A DNA stretch of 34,063 nucleotides from Bacteroidota bacterium (GTDB taxonomy: Bacteria > Bacteroidota > Bacteroidia > Flavobacteriales > Weeksellaceae), in the NCBI GenBank assembly GCA_023393915.1, contig JAEXBS010000091.1, positions 1 through 34,063 on the forward strand. The letters are read 5' to 3'. A program made the translations under genes and the position numbers. The notes below the pieces were generated by a model that saw nothing but the letters and a program-made list of their open reading frames with translations, ran no database searches and was not told the origin of the DNA. Shown here piece by piece: positions 15,311 through 23,543 of this stretch. Position 1 is the first letter of the stretch; every line of letters begins with the position of its first letter.

Positions 15311-16027
15311 ATGCAGTACATGGGAAGCAAGGCAAAGTTTGCTAAACACATAGCACCGATAGTAAACGAGGCCTTAAAAAAATCAAACGGTGTGTTAGTA
15401 GAACCGTTCTGTGGGGGGTGCAATTTAACCACACATTTTAAAGGGAAAATTATAGCAAATGATTTAAACAAAAATCTTATAGCTTTGTTCAAAGAAGCCA
15501 TTAAGGGCAGGGACTTTCCCGATTTTGTGAGCAAGGAGATGCACGAAGAGGCAAGAAACGGGAATTTAGACGATGCACTAACCGCCTATATAGGCTTTTG
15601 CGCTTCATACCGTGGTGTATATTTCGCTGGGTATGTGGGAAACAACCACCCCATAGCCGGGGGAAAGTTCAGAAACTACCAGCGCGAAGCGATAAATAAT
15701 TTTTGGCGAACGGTTGACGGCTTACGATCCATGGAGGATCTAGAATTGTCAAGCCTACCCTATTATGACTTAGAAATAAAAGAAGGCAGTGTCGTTTACT
15801 GTGACCCACCATATCTAGGGACAACAGGATACAAGACAGGAGGATTTGACCATGAGCGCTTTTGGAAGTGGGCGGAGGCCGTTTCGGAGCACAGCACAGT
15901 ATTTGTGAGCGAATATACAACGTTATCCGACTTTTTTGTGCCTGTGTGGGAAATGAACACTGATGTTCCACTGTCCCCCAAGGGAAAGAGAGCAACCGAA
16001 AAATTATTCATTAATATATTAAATTAA
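15311..16027 (+). CDS. D12-class DNA adenine N6-methyltransferase
   Basis: 238 residues. It begins MQYMGSKAKF, as D12 (Dam-like) enzymes do. Motif I for SAM binding is EPFCGGC (31-37), and the catalytic motif IV is DPPY (D165 onward). The C-terminus has FVSEYTT and KRATEKLFIN, which also fits the class. The enzyme would methylate adenine in phage DNA, likely to avoid host restriction or mark replication. The target is not readable; GATC is frequent in this genome. It has its own promoter and lies 5 bp before the polymerase gene. No partner restriction gene is present. Confidence 0.9.
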   Translation: MQYMGSKAKFAKHIAPIVNEALKKSNGVLVEPFCGGCNLTTHFKGKIIANDLNKNLIALFKEAIKGRDFPDFVSKEMHEEARNGNLDDALTAYIGFCASYRGVYFAGYVGNNHPIAGGKFRNYQREAINNFWRTVDGLRSMEDLELSSLPYYDLEIKEGSVVYCDPPYLGTTGYKTGGFDHERFWKWAEAVSEHSTVFVSEYTTLSDFFVPVWEMNTDVPLSPKGKRATEKLFINILN

Positions 16028-16031
16028 AAAT

Positions 16032-18032
16032 ATGAAGCATTTATTTATTGACTTTGAAACTTACAGTAGCGTAGATATAAAGAAGTCGGGTAACTACAAG
16101 TATTCACAAAGCAAAGATTTTGAAATACTTCTTTGCGGTTATATGTGGGACGAGCAAACAGAGCCTACAATCATAGACCTAACAAACGAGGGTGAAAAGG
16201 TTTCCTTCATGGGTATGTTTAGAGCGATAGCAAACGACAGTAACGTTACGATAGTGGCACACAATGCCACGTTTGAGCGTATTTGCTTGAAGGCGTACGG
16301 TATTGATATTCCAGTTGAACGTTTCTTTTGTACGGCTAACATGGCTTTGTATTGCGGTCTGCCCCCATCTTTGGATGCCGTGTCGCAGATACTAAACCTA
16401 AAGGACAAGAAGCTGGGCACAGGTAAGAACCTAATAAAGTTCTTTTCAGTTCCCTGTAAAGCCACCAAGAAGAACGGCGGTGTTACCCGTAATTTCAAGG
16501 AAGGTAACGAAAGGGAATGGGACGAGTTCAAAGAATATTTGAAATATGATGTGCTTTCTGAAAAGGAAATTTTCGATAAGCTATCGGTATTTGAGTTCCC
16601 ACAGTTCGAGAAAGACGTTTACGCAGCAGACCAGCGTATCAATGACTACGGAATATTAGCAGATATAGACCTAGCCAATGCGGCAGAAGCCATGAACGAG
16701 GAACACAAGGAACTAGTAAAGGCAGAAATGGATCAGTTGTTTGCAGAAGTCGGGGCAACCAATGTGAACACCTATCTGCACGCACTTACAGGTATTAAAC
16801 CAAGTAGTCTGAATAAGAAAAGTATTCCCGAATATGTTGCAGGACTGAAAGATAAACCCACCGAGATACAGGATAAAGCAAAATATATGCTTACTTTGCG
16901 ATCCGAGGTAATGAAAACAAGCAACGCTAAGTACACAGCTATAAAGAATTGTATCGGTGACGGTGGGAGGATAAGAGGTTTGTTTCGTTACTATGGGGCT
17001 AACCGTACAGGCAGGTGGGCAGGTAGGCTGGTTCAGTTACAGAACCTACCACAGAATCACATCGAAGATTTGGACGTAGCGCGTGATACAGCTAAAATGG
17101 GTGATCTAGCCTTGCTAGGGCTTATGTATGACAAGCCAACACACATTCTATCACAACTGATCCGTACCGCGTTTGTAGCCCCCGAGGGTATGACCTTTTC
17201 AGTAGCGGACTTTTCAGCCATTGAAGCCAGGGTTATCGCGTGGGTGGCACAGGAGAAATGGCGTTTGGAATTGTTCGAGAACCCCGACAGTGATATATAT
17301 TGCGCTTCGGCTGGTAAAATGTTCGGGTATGAAGTCCATAAAGGCATGGCAGAACGTCAACAAGGTAAGGTAGCCGAACTAGCTTTGGGGTACGGTGGTG
17401 GTGTTAACGCGCTAACCGCTATGGACACCAAAGGCGCGCTATCTGACGAGATGAAGCCTATCATCGTAACCAAATGGAGGGAGGCCAACAAAGAGATCAT
17501 AGGGCTTTGGAAAAAGTTGGAAACATGCGCTAAGAACTGTATCGGTACTAGACGGGAGCAAACCTACACAATAACAGATAAAGCAAGTATTGTTTTCAAT
17601 TACGAAAAAGGTGCAATGACTGTTAAATTACCTAGTGGGCGAAAACTTTTTTACCCGTCCGCGCGTTTATCCGAAAGAACCATACAGGGGGCAGACGGTG
17701 ACTTCACGGTTAAGGATATTTCCTACATGGGGCAGGATCAGATAACGGGCAAATGGACAAAGTTACACACCTACGGTGGGAAGTTAACGGAGAACGTTAT
17801 ACAGGCTATCGCCCGTGATCTTTTAGCCAATGCCATATTTAAAGTATTTGAGATGGGGTATAACATAGTGTTACACGTACATGATGAGATAGCAGCCGAG
17901 ATTAATAAGGACGGCACAGAACAATTCGTTCTAGACCAAATGTGCGATGCTATGTGCGACAAACCGAGCTGGGCGGAAGGGATAGCCCTACGGGCAGCAG
18001 GTTATTTAACTAATTATTATAAAAAAGATTAA
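16032..18032 (+). CDS. DNA polymerase, family A, with 3'-5' exonuclease
   Basis: 666 residues. The N-terminal exonuclease domain opens with D7-x-E9 (FIDFETYSS) and continues with VAHNATFER. The polymerase domain has motif A with D393 (VADFSAIEARV), motif B at about 442-457 (RQQGKVAELALGYGGG) and motif C with H617-D618 (LHVHDEI). All key catalytic residues are present. It resembles the phage A-type polymerases that copy the phage genome. The TAA stop overlaps the ATG of the primase-helicase gene, so the two are tightly coupled. Confidence 0.95.
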   Translation: MKHLFIDFETYSSVDIKKSGNYKYSQSKDFEILLCGYMWDEQTEPTIIDLTNEGEKVSFMGMFRAIANDSNVTIVAHNATFERICLKAYGIDIPVERFFCTANMALYCGLPPSLDAVSQILNLKDKKLGTGKNLIKFFSVPCKATKKNGGVTRNFKEGNEREWDEFKEYLKYDVLSEKEIFDKLSVFEFPQFEKDVYAADQRINDYGILADIDLANAAEAMNEEHKELVKAEMDQLFAEVGATNVNTYLHALTGIKPSSLNKKSIPEYVAGLKDKPTEIQDKAKYMLTLRSEVMKTSNAKYTAIKNCIGDGGRIRGLFRYYGANRTGRWAGRLVQLQNLPQNHIEDLDVARDTAKMGDLALLGLMYDKPTHILSQLIRTAFVAPEGMTFSVADFSAIEARVIAWVAQEKWRLELFENPDSDIYCASAGKMFGYEVHKGMAERQQGKVAELALGYGGGVNALTAMDTKGALSDEMKPIIVTKWREANKEIIGLWKKLETCAKNCIGTRREQTYTITDKASIVFNYEKGAMTVKLPSGRKLFYPSARLSERTIQGADGDFTVKDISYMGQDQITGKWTKLHTYGGKLTENVIQAIARDLLANAIFKVFEMGYNIVLHVHDEIAAEINKDGTEQFVLDQMCDAMCDKPSWAEGIALRAAGYLTNYYKKD

Positions 18033-20464
18033 TGATTATGAGAGTTACAGATCTAAGTTTTAATGTTGCGGTGTCTAGTTCTTCAAACAGTAAGAAGTGG
18101 AAAAACATTTCTATGACGTGGGACGAGATACGAGAACGGTTCGGGACAGCCGTACAGACCAAAGAAACACACAGGGAATTTATAAACCTACCGAAATCGG
18201 AACAAGGTCTTATAAAGGATGTGGGCGCGTTCGTGGGCGGTGAACTGAACGGTGAACGTAGAATTAAGTCAGCCATGCTAGACCGTTCACTATTGGCTTT
18301 GGACGTTGACTTCGGAGATGAGAATTTCCCTGGCCGATTCGAGGATATGATTTGTTGTGCATTCATTATTCACGGAACACACAAGCACAACCCGAAAGTA
18401 GGTATGTACCGTTATCGTATTCTTATTCCATTGTCTAGACCTGTTGACGGTGACGAGTACGAAGCACTTGGGAGAAAGGTTGCGGAGTTGACAGGGATAG
18501 ACCTGTACGATAGAACAACCTTCCAGCCCGAACGCTGTATGTATTATCCTAGCGTATCTAGTGACGTTGCGTATTACTTCTACGATTGTAGCCTGTTCCG
18601 AGATAATGCTTTGGACGTTGACGAGTATTTAGGTATGTATGAGGATTACCTAGATACATCAGAGTGGGCATACCACAAGGACGAAAAGAACGAAGTCCGA
18701 TCACTAGTAAAGGAACAACAGAACCCGATAATGAAAACGGGTGTCGTCGGGGAGTTCTGTCGGGCGTACACTATTTCCGAAGTTATCGAGAAATACCTAT
18801 CTGATGTGTACGAGCCGTCGGATATAGGAGAGGGCAGATATACGTATCTAGGTGGAACTACACACGGCGGTATGATTGTGTATGATGATATGTTTGCAAA
18901 GTCGTACCACAATAATGACCCGATACAGGGAAACCACGTGTATAACGCTTATGACTTGGTACGTGTACACAAGTTCGGCAAAATGGATAAGGAGGATGAC
19001 AAGAAGTCAACGGCAATGATGCTGGAACTTATCAACAAGGATGAGAAGGTAGCAGCCATGCGACGGGATAACATCCTAGGCAAGGGCAAACAGGTTGCAA
19101 ATGATATAGACGATTTTAACGAACTTGTCGGTGGCGATGACGAAATGTGCGATGAGGATTTCAATTTCGACTTTGACAGCAAGGGGAACATGAAACCCAA
19201 TGCGAATAACATTTCACAAATTTTCAAGGCGGATCAAGCGTTAAAGGGTCTGATAGCGAAAGACGAGTTCAAGGATCGTATTATACTGACTAGAAAACCA
19301 GCATGGAGAAATGGCTTTGCAGGTGACGATTTCAGAGATGTAGATTTTGCAGGTATTCGGGTACACATTGAGAACAAGTACGGTATATCAGCAGCCAATA
19401 AGATAGATGATGCAATACAGATGGAAGCCGAGAAAAACTCATTCCACCCTGTGAAAGACTATCTAACTAAATTGGTATGGGACGGAACGCCTAGGGTAGA
19501 CACACTTCTTATAGACTTTATGAAAGCAGAGGATACATTATATACCCGTGAAGCCATGCGCATTATGCTAGTCGGTGCTGTACGTAGAATTTTTAGGGCC
19601 GGTTACAAATTCGACAGTATGCTGGTCCTGCAGAGTGGACAGGGCGCAGGAAAAAGTAAGCTAATAAGTTTGCTTGGTAAGAGTTGGTTTAGCGATTCAC
19701 TTTCAACAATGGATGGCAAAGCAGCGTATGAACAGTTACAGGGCAACTGGATATTGGAGGTAGCTGAACTTTCAGCCATGAAAAAGGCAGAAGTGGAAGG
19801 CGTAAAGAACTTCATATCAAAAACAGAGGATAACTTTAGACCAGCATACGGACGTGTTACAGTGAATTACAAGCGCCAATGCGTGTTCTTTGGTACTACC
19901 AACCAATACGAGTTCTTGAAAGATACGACAGGGGGCAGACGGTTTTTGCCCGTAGTGGTAGAAGCCAACGAACGGACGGCCGATCTATTTAAACCCGAGA
20001 TGAAGGACTATATAGATCAAGTTTGGGCGGAAGCCGTTAAGATGCACTACGACGGTGTTAGTACATTGTTATCACCCGAAGCCGAGAATGTAGCGAACGG
20101 TCTAAGGGAGGAACACTTGGAAGTAGATTCACGCGCAGAGGATATAGAACGATACTTGGAGATGCGCGTACCTAGTGACTGGTACGACATGAACCCATCA
20201 GAACGAAAGATGTACTTCGATAACTACGATCCTAGTATGGTCCCCGATAGCTACGGTGTTGCCGACTTCGTGCCTACAAACGCTATAATGGTTGAAGTGT
20301 TCGGGCTAAGCACAGAGAAACGAAACGTACAGATGGGCAGAACCATTTCGGGGATAATGAACTCAATGAGTGACTGGGACAGATCAAAACGTAGGGCGTG
20401 CAAAGCGTATGGCAACGCAAACGGATATGTTAGAAAAGGTTCAGACTTCGATCTATTTGGCTAA
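18032..20464 (+). CDS. Primase-helicase, VapE-type ATPase with AEP-like primase domain
   Basis: 810 residues. The N-terminal part looks like an archaeo-eukaryotic-type primase: D91-x-D93 in LALDVDFGD, the His motif HGTHKHN at 114-120 and RYRILIPLSRPV after it. The C-terminal half has a P-loop GQGAGKS at about 534-541, then a Walker B-like NWILEVAEL, and the sensor region FFGTTNQYEFLKDTTGGRRFLPV, all typical of virulence-associated E (VapE) proteins. The protein should prime and unwind DNA at the fork. A second ATG lies 6 bp downstream of 18032. It forms a replication pair with the polymerase. Confidence 0.9.
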   Translation: MIMRVTDLSFNVAVSSSSNSKKWKNISMTWDEIRERFGTAVQTKETHREFINLPKSEQGLIKDVGAFVGGELNGERRIKSAMLDRSLLALDVDFGDENFPGRFEDMICCAFIIHGTHKHNPKVGMYRYRILIPLSRPVDGDEYEALGRKVAELTGIDLYDRTTFQPERCMYYPSVSSDVAYYFYDCSLFRDNALDVDEYLGMYEDYLDTSEWAYHKDEKNEVRSLVKEQQNPIMKTGVVGEFCRAYTISEVIEKYLSDVYEPSDIGEGRYTYLGGTTHGGMIVYDDMFAKSYHNNDPIQGNHVYNAYDLVRVHKFGKMDKEDDKKSTAMMLELINKDEKVAAMRRDNILGKGKQVANDIDDFNELVGGDDEMCDEDFNFDFDSKGNMKPNANNISQIFKADQALKGLIAKDEFKDRIILTRKPAWRNGFAGDDFRDVDFAGIRVHIENKYGISAANKIDDAIQMEAEKNSFHPVKDYLTKLVWDGTPRVDTLLIDFMKAEDTLYTREAMRIMLVGAVRRIFRAGYKFDSMLVLQSGQGAGKSKLISLLGKSWFSDSLSTMDGKAAYEQLQGNWILEVAELSAMKKAEVEGVKNFISKTEDNFRPAYGRVTVNYKRQCVFFGTTNQYEFLKDTTGGRRFLPVVVEANERTADLFKPEMKDYIDQVWAEAVKMHYDGVSTLLSPEAENVANGLREEHLEVDSRAEDIERYLEMRVPSDWYDMNPSERKMYFDNYDPSMVPDSYGVADFVPTNAIMVEVFGLSTEKRNVQMGRTISGIMNSMSDWDRSKRRACKAYGNANGYVRKGSDFDLFG

Positions 20465-20695
20465 CAGAAGTTAACTAGGAAAAGAAAAACGGCTTTATTC
20501 ATAAAGGATGTTAACAGAATATACAACCTATCGAATAAAGCCGTATCTTTGAAATGTCGGAAGGGAGAAAGGTTGTTTCTTACCGAAACTAGAAGCTAGA
20601 CACCCCCACCAAAAGGAAAGATTAAAAAGTGAATGGAATTTAATCACCGGGCCCCCAACCGACAATTTTATAAACCAATTAAAAAAATAAAGATT
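20465..20695 (+). promoter_or_regulatory. Noncoding region with promoter P4 and a long leader
   Basis: 231 bp without a convincing gene. Inverted 12-base arms at 20489-20500 and 20533-20544 enclose GTTAAC (20510-20515). The right arm ends on the first base of the -7 box TATCTTTG (20544-20551), 28 bp after GTTAAC. A second AGAAGTTAAC lies at 20468. The leader of about 140 nt after it contains CTAG-AAG-CTAG and a C-rich stretch, and ends with the repeated TATAAACCAATTAAAAA. It may carry a small RNA or control region. Confidence 0.6.
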
Positions 20696-20836
20696 ATGAC
20701 TAAGTATTACGTAAACGGAAAGCAGATTTCAGAGAAAGAAGCAAACGAAATTAAAAAAGAAAATGCTATACTACAAAAGAGTACAGACCTAAACGACTGG
20801 TTAGGCATCCAATGGATAACAGAGATAAACAAATAA
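20696..20836 (+). CDS. Hypothetical mini-protein
   Basis: 46 residues (MTKYYVNGKQISEKEANEIKKENAILQ...), starting after the repeated A-rich leader. It has a short strand and one helix. The family is not recognised. It opens an array of very small genes and is followed by a hairpin cassette. The upstream in-frame ATG at 20633 lies in the C-rich leader and is not preferred. Confidence 0.5.
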   Translation: MTKYYVNGKQISEKEANEIKKENAILQKSTDLNDWLGIQWITEINK

Positions 20837-20838
20837 AG

Positions 20839-20880
20839 GTTAATGGGGCGAACCCTTTCAATCGCCCCACGTTATTGCAG
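20839..20880 (+). promoter_or_regulatory. Regulatory cassette with covarying hairpin, copy 1
   Basis: GTTAAT at 20839-20844, a 28-bp spacer occupied by a hairpin (GGGGCGA 20845-20851, TCGCCCC 20862-20868, loop ACCCTTTCAA), then TATTGCAG at 20873-20880. See the copies at 21155 and 23215. Confidence 0.65.
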
Positions 20881-20907
20881 TATTAATCAATTAGAAAAAT
20901 AAAGATT

Positions 20908-21153
20908 ATGATTACAACGGATTACATTTCAGAGATCATGCACACAGTGATAACATTGCAGAAAGACAACCATATATTTATATACCTGTCACCGCATGTA
21001 TCGAAATTAGAGTTAGCCGTATATGTAGGTGGATGGTTGTATGGCACAAAAGCTAAAGAAGAGCTCTCCATTTACTACGGAGATAAAAGCTACTTAAACC
21101 CCCAAAACATTAAATCAAAGGTTGAAGAGTTCCTAAGTCAATATGCAAAATAA
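20908..21153 (+). CDS. Hypothetical small early protein
   Basis: 81 residues. Helix at the start (DYISEIMHTVITLQKDN), strands in the middle (HIFIYLSPHVSKLELAVYVGGWLYG), and a charged helix at the end (NIKSKVEEFLSQYAK). The family is not recognised. It is flanked on both sides by hairpin cassettes, so it can be read as a cassette gene. No membrane or metal motif is present. Confidence 0.55.
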   Translation: MITTDYISEIMHTVITLQKDNHIFIYLSPHVSKLELAVYVGGWLYGTKAKEELSIYYGDKSYLNPQNIKSKVEEFLSQYAK

Positions 21154-21154
21154 G

Positions 21155-21196
21155 GTTAAAGGGGCGAACCTTTTAAATCGCCCCACGTTATTACAG
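21155..21196 (+). promoter_or_regulatory. Regulatory cassette with covarying hairpin, copy 2
   Basis: GTTAAA at 21155-21160, hairpin GGGGCGA/TCGCCCC at 21161-21167 and 21178-21184 with loop ACCTTTTAAA, then TATTACAG at 21189-21196; gap 28 bp. Confidence 0.65.
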
Positions 21197-21222
21197 TATA
21201 AACCAATTAAAAAGAAAACAGT

Positions 21223-21405
21223 ATGAAAACTCTAGGCGAAGTAATTGCAGTAGTAGAAGCGTTCAACGGTGCTAGCAACTTGTATAAATTCAGACTGAAC
21301 CGTATAGCGTCGGACAGATGGGCGGTATTGGTTGAGCATAAAGGCTTTATAAGAACCCTGGCAACTGGGGAGGATATTCTAGCAGCATACAAAAAGAGTT
21401 TATAA
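21223..21405 (+). CDS. Hypothetical small early protein
   Basis: 60 residues, alpha-beta, basic, family not recognised. The N-terminus is a helix (LGEVIAVVEAFNG), followed by YKFRLNRIASDRWAVLVEHKGFIRT, which resembles a small beta sheet, and a final helix (GEDILAAYKKSL). It starts after a cassette leader. Confidence 0.55.
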   Translation: MKTLGEVIAVVEAFNGASNLYKFRLNRIASDRWAVLVEHKGFIRTLATGEDILAAYKKSL

Positions 21406-21426
21406 ACAAAGTAAAATTTAGAAATC

Positions 21427-21834
21427 ATGAAAAAGTTATTAATGGTATTAGCGTTAGTTATGACTAGTGTATCAATGTTCTCACAAATTACATCAAACGG
21501 TAAACCCGAGGTTTTAAAGTCCTTTAGAATGGGAGTTTGCAAGCTGATAAATACAGAAGGTGTTATATCCATAGAAGCTACTGTAATTGAAGCAACGGGC
21601 CTAAAAATGGAGGTACGGCTAGGCGATAAGGATCAAGCGATAGCAATACTTCAATCAATGGTTGACTACAAACCGGCAAAGGGGGAAACGGTAAGCCTCA
21701 ACAACCCGTCTGATAATGAAGCCGAGTACCAAAAGTTTAACGGGGTATGGCTTATACTAAGTAGAGGCAAGGCAGCCAGCATAGCAGTAAGTAAAGGAGA
21801 GATGAAAAAGATGATAACAGCATTAAACGAATAA
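21427..21834 (+). CDS. Early protein with Sec signal peptide
   Basis: 135 residues. Residues 1-20 (MKKLLMVLALVMTSVSMFSQ) form a clear N-region and hydrophobic core; cleavage would be near Ser19 or Gln20, as Bacteroidota signal peptides often end before Gln. There is no lipobox Cys. The mature part is about 115 residues with strands and a C-terminal helix (GEMKKMITALNE). An exported protein made early is unusual for a phage; superinfection exclusion or envelope modification is a guess. The family is not recognised. Confidence 0.65.
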   Translation: MKKLLMVLALVMTSVSMFSQITSNGKPEVLKSFRMGVCKLINTEGVISIEATVIEATGLKMEVRLGDKDQAIAILQSMVDYKPAKGETVSLNNPSDNEAEYQKFNGVWLILSRGKAASIAVSKGEMKKMITALNE

Positions 21835-21836
21835 CC

Positions 21837-21917
21837 ATGAAAAAGAATGTTATTTTAATATCCATCGTTTGGGTGACATTACTGTTAACGTTCAGTTTAA
21901 AAGCGTGTGTTTTATAA
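21837..21917 (+). CDS. Possible hydrophobic micropeptide
   Basis: 26 residues (MKKNVILISIVWVTLLLTFS then LKACVL) with one membrane-spanning stretch. It starts 2 bp after the stop of the signal-peptide gene. The LKAC could be a poor lipobox, but almost nothing follows the Cys. Too short to be sure; it may be a membrane peptide or noise. Confidence 0.35.
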   Translation: MKKNVILISIVWVTLLLTFSLKACVL

Positions 21918-21937
21918 ACCAATTAAAAATTAGAATT

Positions 21938-22126
21938 ATGAAAGCTATCCAATTAACATTTGTAGTAAAAGGTATCGAACAGACCGAAATTATCAACGTG
22001 AACCACATATCAAGAATTTTAGTAGTAAACGGTGCACCATTTATCGGAATGGTGGGGCAGACCTTCACGCGCCAAATAACCGTAGGCAGTTACGAAAAAC
22101 TAGTAAGAACCTTACAAACAGTATAA
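21938..22126 (+). CDS. Hypothetical small early protein
   Basis: 62 residues from ATG 21938, after the repeated leader TATAAACCAATTAAAAAT. Strand-rich (AIQLTFVVKGIEQTEIINV, ISRILVVNGAPFIGMVG), probably a small beta barrel or sheet. The family is not recognised. A longer in-frame version from 21869 would cover the leader and is rejected. Confidence 0.5.
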   Translation: MKAIQLTFVVKGIEQTEIINVNHISRILVVNGAPFIGMVGQTFTRQITVGSYEKLVRTLQTV

Positions 22127-22128
22127 CA

Positions 22129-22287
22129 ATGATAACAGTAATTAAAGTAAGATATTTTATAGATGGGGTAGGCAGGAACTATCTACCCGAAGTAAGCGAA
22201 AAAGTATTTGGTTCAATAACCAGTGCCCGGGAATTTTATAAGACAAAGTTCAATTCAACAATAATAAATTTAACTTACATATCATGA
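22129..22287 (+). CDS. Hypothetical mini-protein
   Basis: 52 residues (MITVIKVRYFIDGVGRNYLP...). It starts 2 bp after the previous stop and its TGA overlaps the next ATG (ATGA at 22284-22287), a spacing that supports real translation. The family is not recognised. Confidence 0.5.
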   Translation: MITVIKVRYFIDGVGRNYLPEVSEKVFGSITSAREFYKTKFNSTIINLTYIS

Positions 22288-22925
22288 AAAAGTTTACAGT
22301 ATCGGAAGCAAAAATGCTCCTAGAGAATGGGAAGGAATTAGATCAAGTTTTTAGTTGCAGCATCGCCTATCTAGAAGATTTCATACAAGACATTTTGGAA
22401 ACTTGTAGCCAAACAGAGGACAGGGTTAGATTAAGAGTTAGGGGTTTGTACGATACGGTTGACTTCGTCCTAGAAATATATTTCCCTTTTGAACTGAATG
22501 AGGATATGCAAATAAAATTCTATAGTGATGTATGCGTAGATGTAGACGATTGCACAGAGCGTGACTTTTGCGCCAACACATGGTACGAGATAGGCTTCGC
22601 TAGCGTTCGGAGGATAGGCAGAAAAACCGCTGGATTCGGCAGTGACCTGTATAAGGACAAAGAGGTTAAAGATGACAAGGAGGACAAAGAGGTTAAAGGG
22701 GATAAGGAGGATATAAGATCCTACAATGTTGGAGCGTCCGATTATGCACAGCATAAGATTCAGCCTTGGGACATATATCTAGACTATGATCTAAACCCGT
22801 GGGATGCCGATATCGTGAAGCGAGTATTGCGCACCAAGAAAACAGATACTAGAATTATGGATTACGAAAAGATTATCCACACGTGTAAAGAGCGTATAAG
22901 ACAAATAAATTTATATGGAAAATAA
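22284..22925 (+). CDS. DUF3310-like protein with charged tandem insert
   Basis: 213 residues. The C-terminal 65 residues (YAQHKIQPWDIYLDYDLNPW, ADIVKRVLRTKKTDTRIMDYEK, IIHTCKERI) follow the pattern of DUF3310, a small phage family: a QPWD-like start, a conserved K-x-x-x-R and a final helix. The first 125 residues are acidic with four Cys and are not recognised. Between them, at about 125-146, a 9-residue unit DKEVKDDKE is repeated twice, at DNA level a 27-bp tandem repeat. Role unknown; members lie beside nucleotide and replication genes. The start overlaps the previous stop. Confidence 0.6.
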   Translation: MKKFTVSEAKMLLENGKELDQVFSCSIAYLEDFIQDILETCSQTEDRVRLRVRGLYDTVDFVLEIYFPFELNEDMQIKFYSDVCVDVDDCTERDFCANTWYEIGFASVRRIGRKTAGFGSDLYKDKEVKDDKEDKEVKGDKEDIRSYNVGASDYAQHKIQPWDIYLDYDLNPWDADIVKRVLRTKKTDTRIMDYEKIIHTCKERIRQINLYGK

Positions 22926-23226
22926 AACAATATATTCGGAAAAGTACCTAGAACGTACATTCACCGAGAAACTAAACAAGACGGGAAAATGTGAGGTTAT
23001 AAAACTGTTATCCACTTTCGTAAAAGGCTTACCCGACAGAATGGTTTTGTGCGCTGGTGGTTATGTAGGCTTTGCAGAGATCAAGACCACGGGAAAGAAG
23101 CCTACTAAGATCCAGTTATACATCCACAGCAAACTAGAAAAGCTAGGTTTCAAAGTGTTCGTAGTCTATGATGTGGAAACAAGGGATGCAGCAATAGAGT
23201 ATTTCTTAAGCAAGGTTAAAGAGTAA
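22915..23226 (+). CDS. VRR-NUC domain nuclease
   Basis: 103 residues, the size of a stand-alone VRR-NUC. Catalytic residues of the PD-(D/E)XK fold are P40-D41 in GLPDRM and E55-x-K57 in FAEIKTTG, and the LSTFVKGLPDR segment is typical of the family. Such phage enzymes cut branched DNA, so a role in resolving replication or recombination intermediates before packaging is likely. It overlaps the previous gene by 11 bp. Its own last codon forms the 5' arm of a regulatory hairpin. Confidence 0.85.
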   Translation: MENKTIYSEKYLERTFTEKLNKTGKCEVIKLLSTFVKGLPDRMVLCAGGYVGFAEIKTTGKKPTKIQLYIHSKLEKLGFKVFVVYDVETRDAAIEYFLSKVKE

Positions 23227-23255
23227 ACCTTTTGAATTACTCAACGTTATTACAG
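23215..23255 (+). promoter_or_regulatory. Regulatory cassette with covarying hairpin, copy 3
   Basis: GTTAAA at 23215-23220, hairpin GAGTAA/TTACTC (23221-23226 and 23237-23242) with the loop ACCTTTTGAA, then TATTACAG at 23248-23255; gap 27 bp. The stem differs from the other copies but still pairs, and the loop is kept. The 5' arm includes the stop codon of the VRR-NUC gene. Confidence 0.7.
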
Positions 23256-23281
23256 TATAAACCAACTAAAAACAAAAAGTT

Positions 23282-23536
23282 ATGGCAAAGATTAGTATTC
23301 AAGCAACAAAAGCGAACGTGGAAAATTGTATCATGTTGTGGTTATCCCTGTACACAGGTGCAATGGATGTGAAGGAAAGCGAGAAGCACACCAAACTGGG
23401 GGTAATGACTGAATTAGCCGAGGAAATCGAACGGGACGTGAAGTACCTATGCAGGCGAATGAATGTAGACCTCCCTACTGAAACGGACGTAAAAAGTCTA
23501 GCGGTTCACTATAAAAACTTTATTTACAAAAACTAA
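23282..23536 (+). CDS. Hypothetical early protein
   Basis: 84 residues, mostly helical (NCIMLWLSLYTGAMDVKE, MTELAEEIERDVKYLCRRM), with two Cys, family not recognised. It starts after the cassette leader. No domain can be named. Confidence 0.55.
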   Translation: MAKISIQATKANVENCIMLWLSLYTGAMDVKESEKHTKLGVMTELAEEIERDVKYLCRRMNVDLPTETDVKSLAVHYKNFIYKN

Positions 23537-23543
23537 AAAAACA

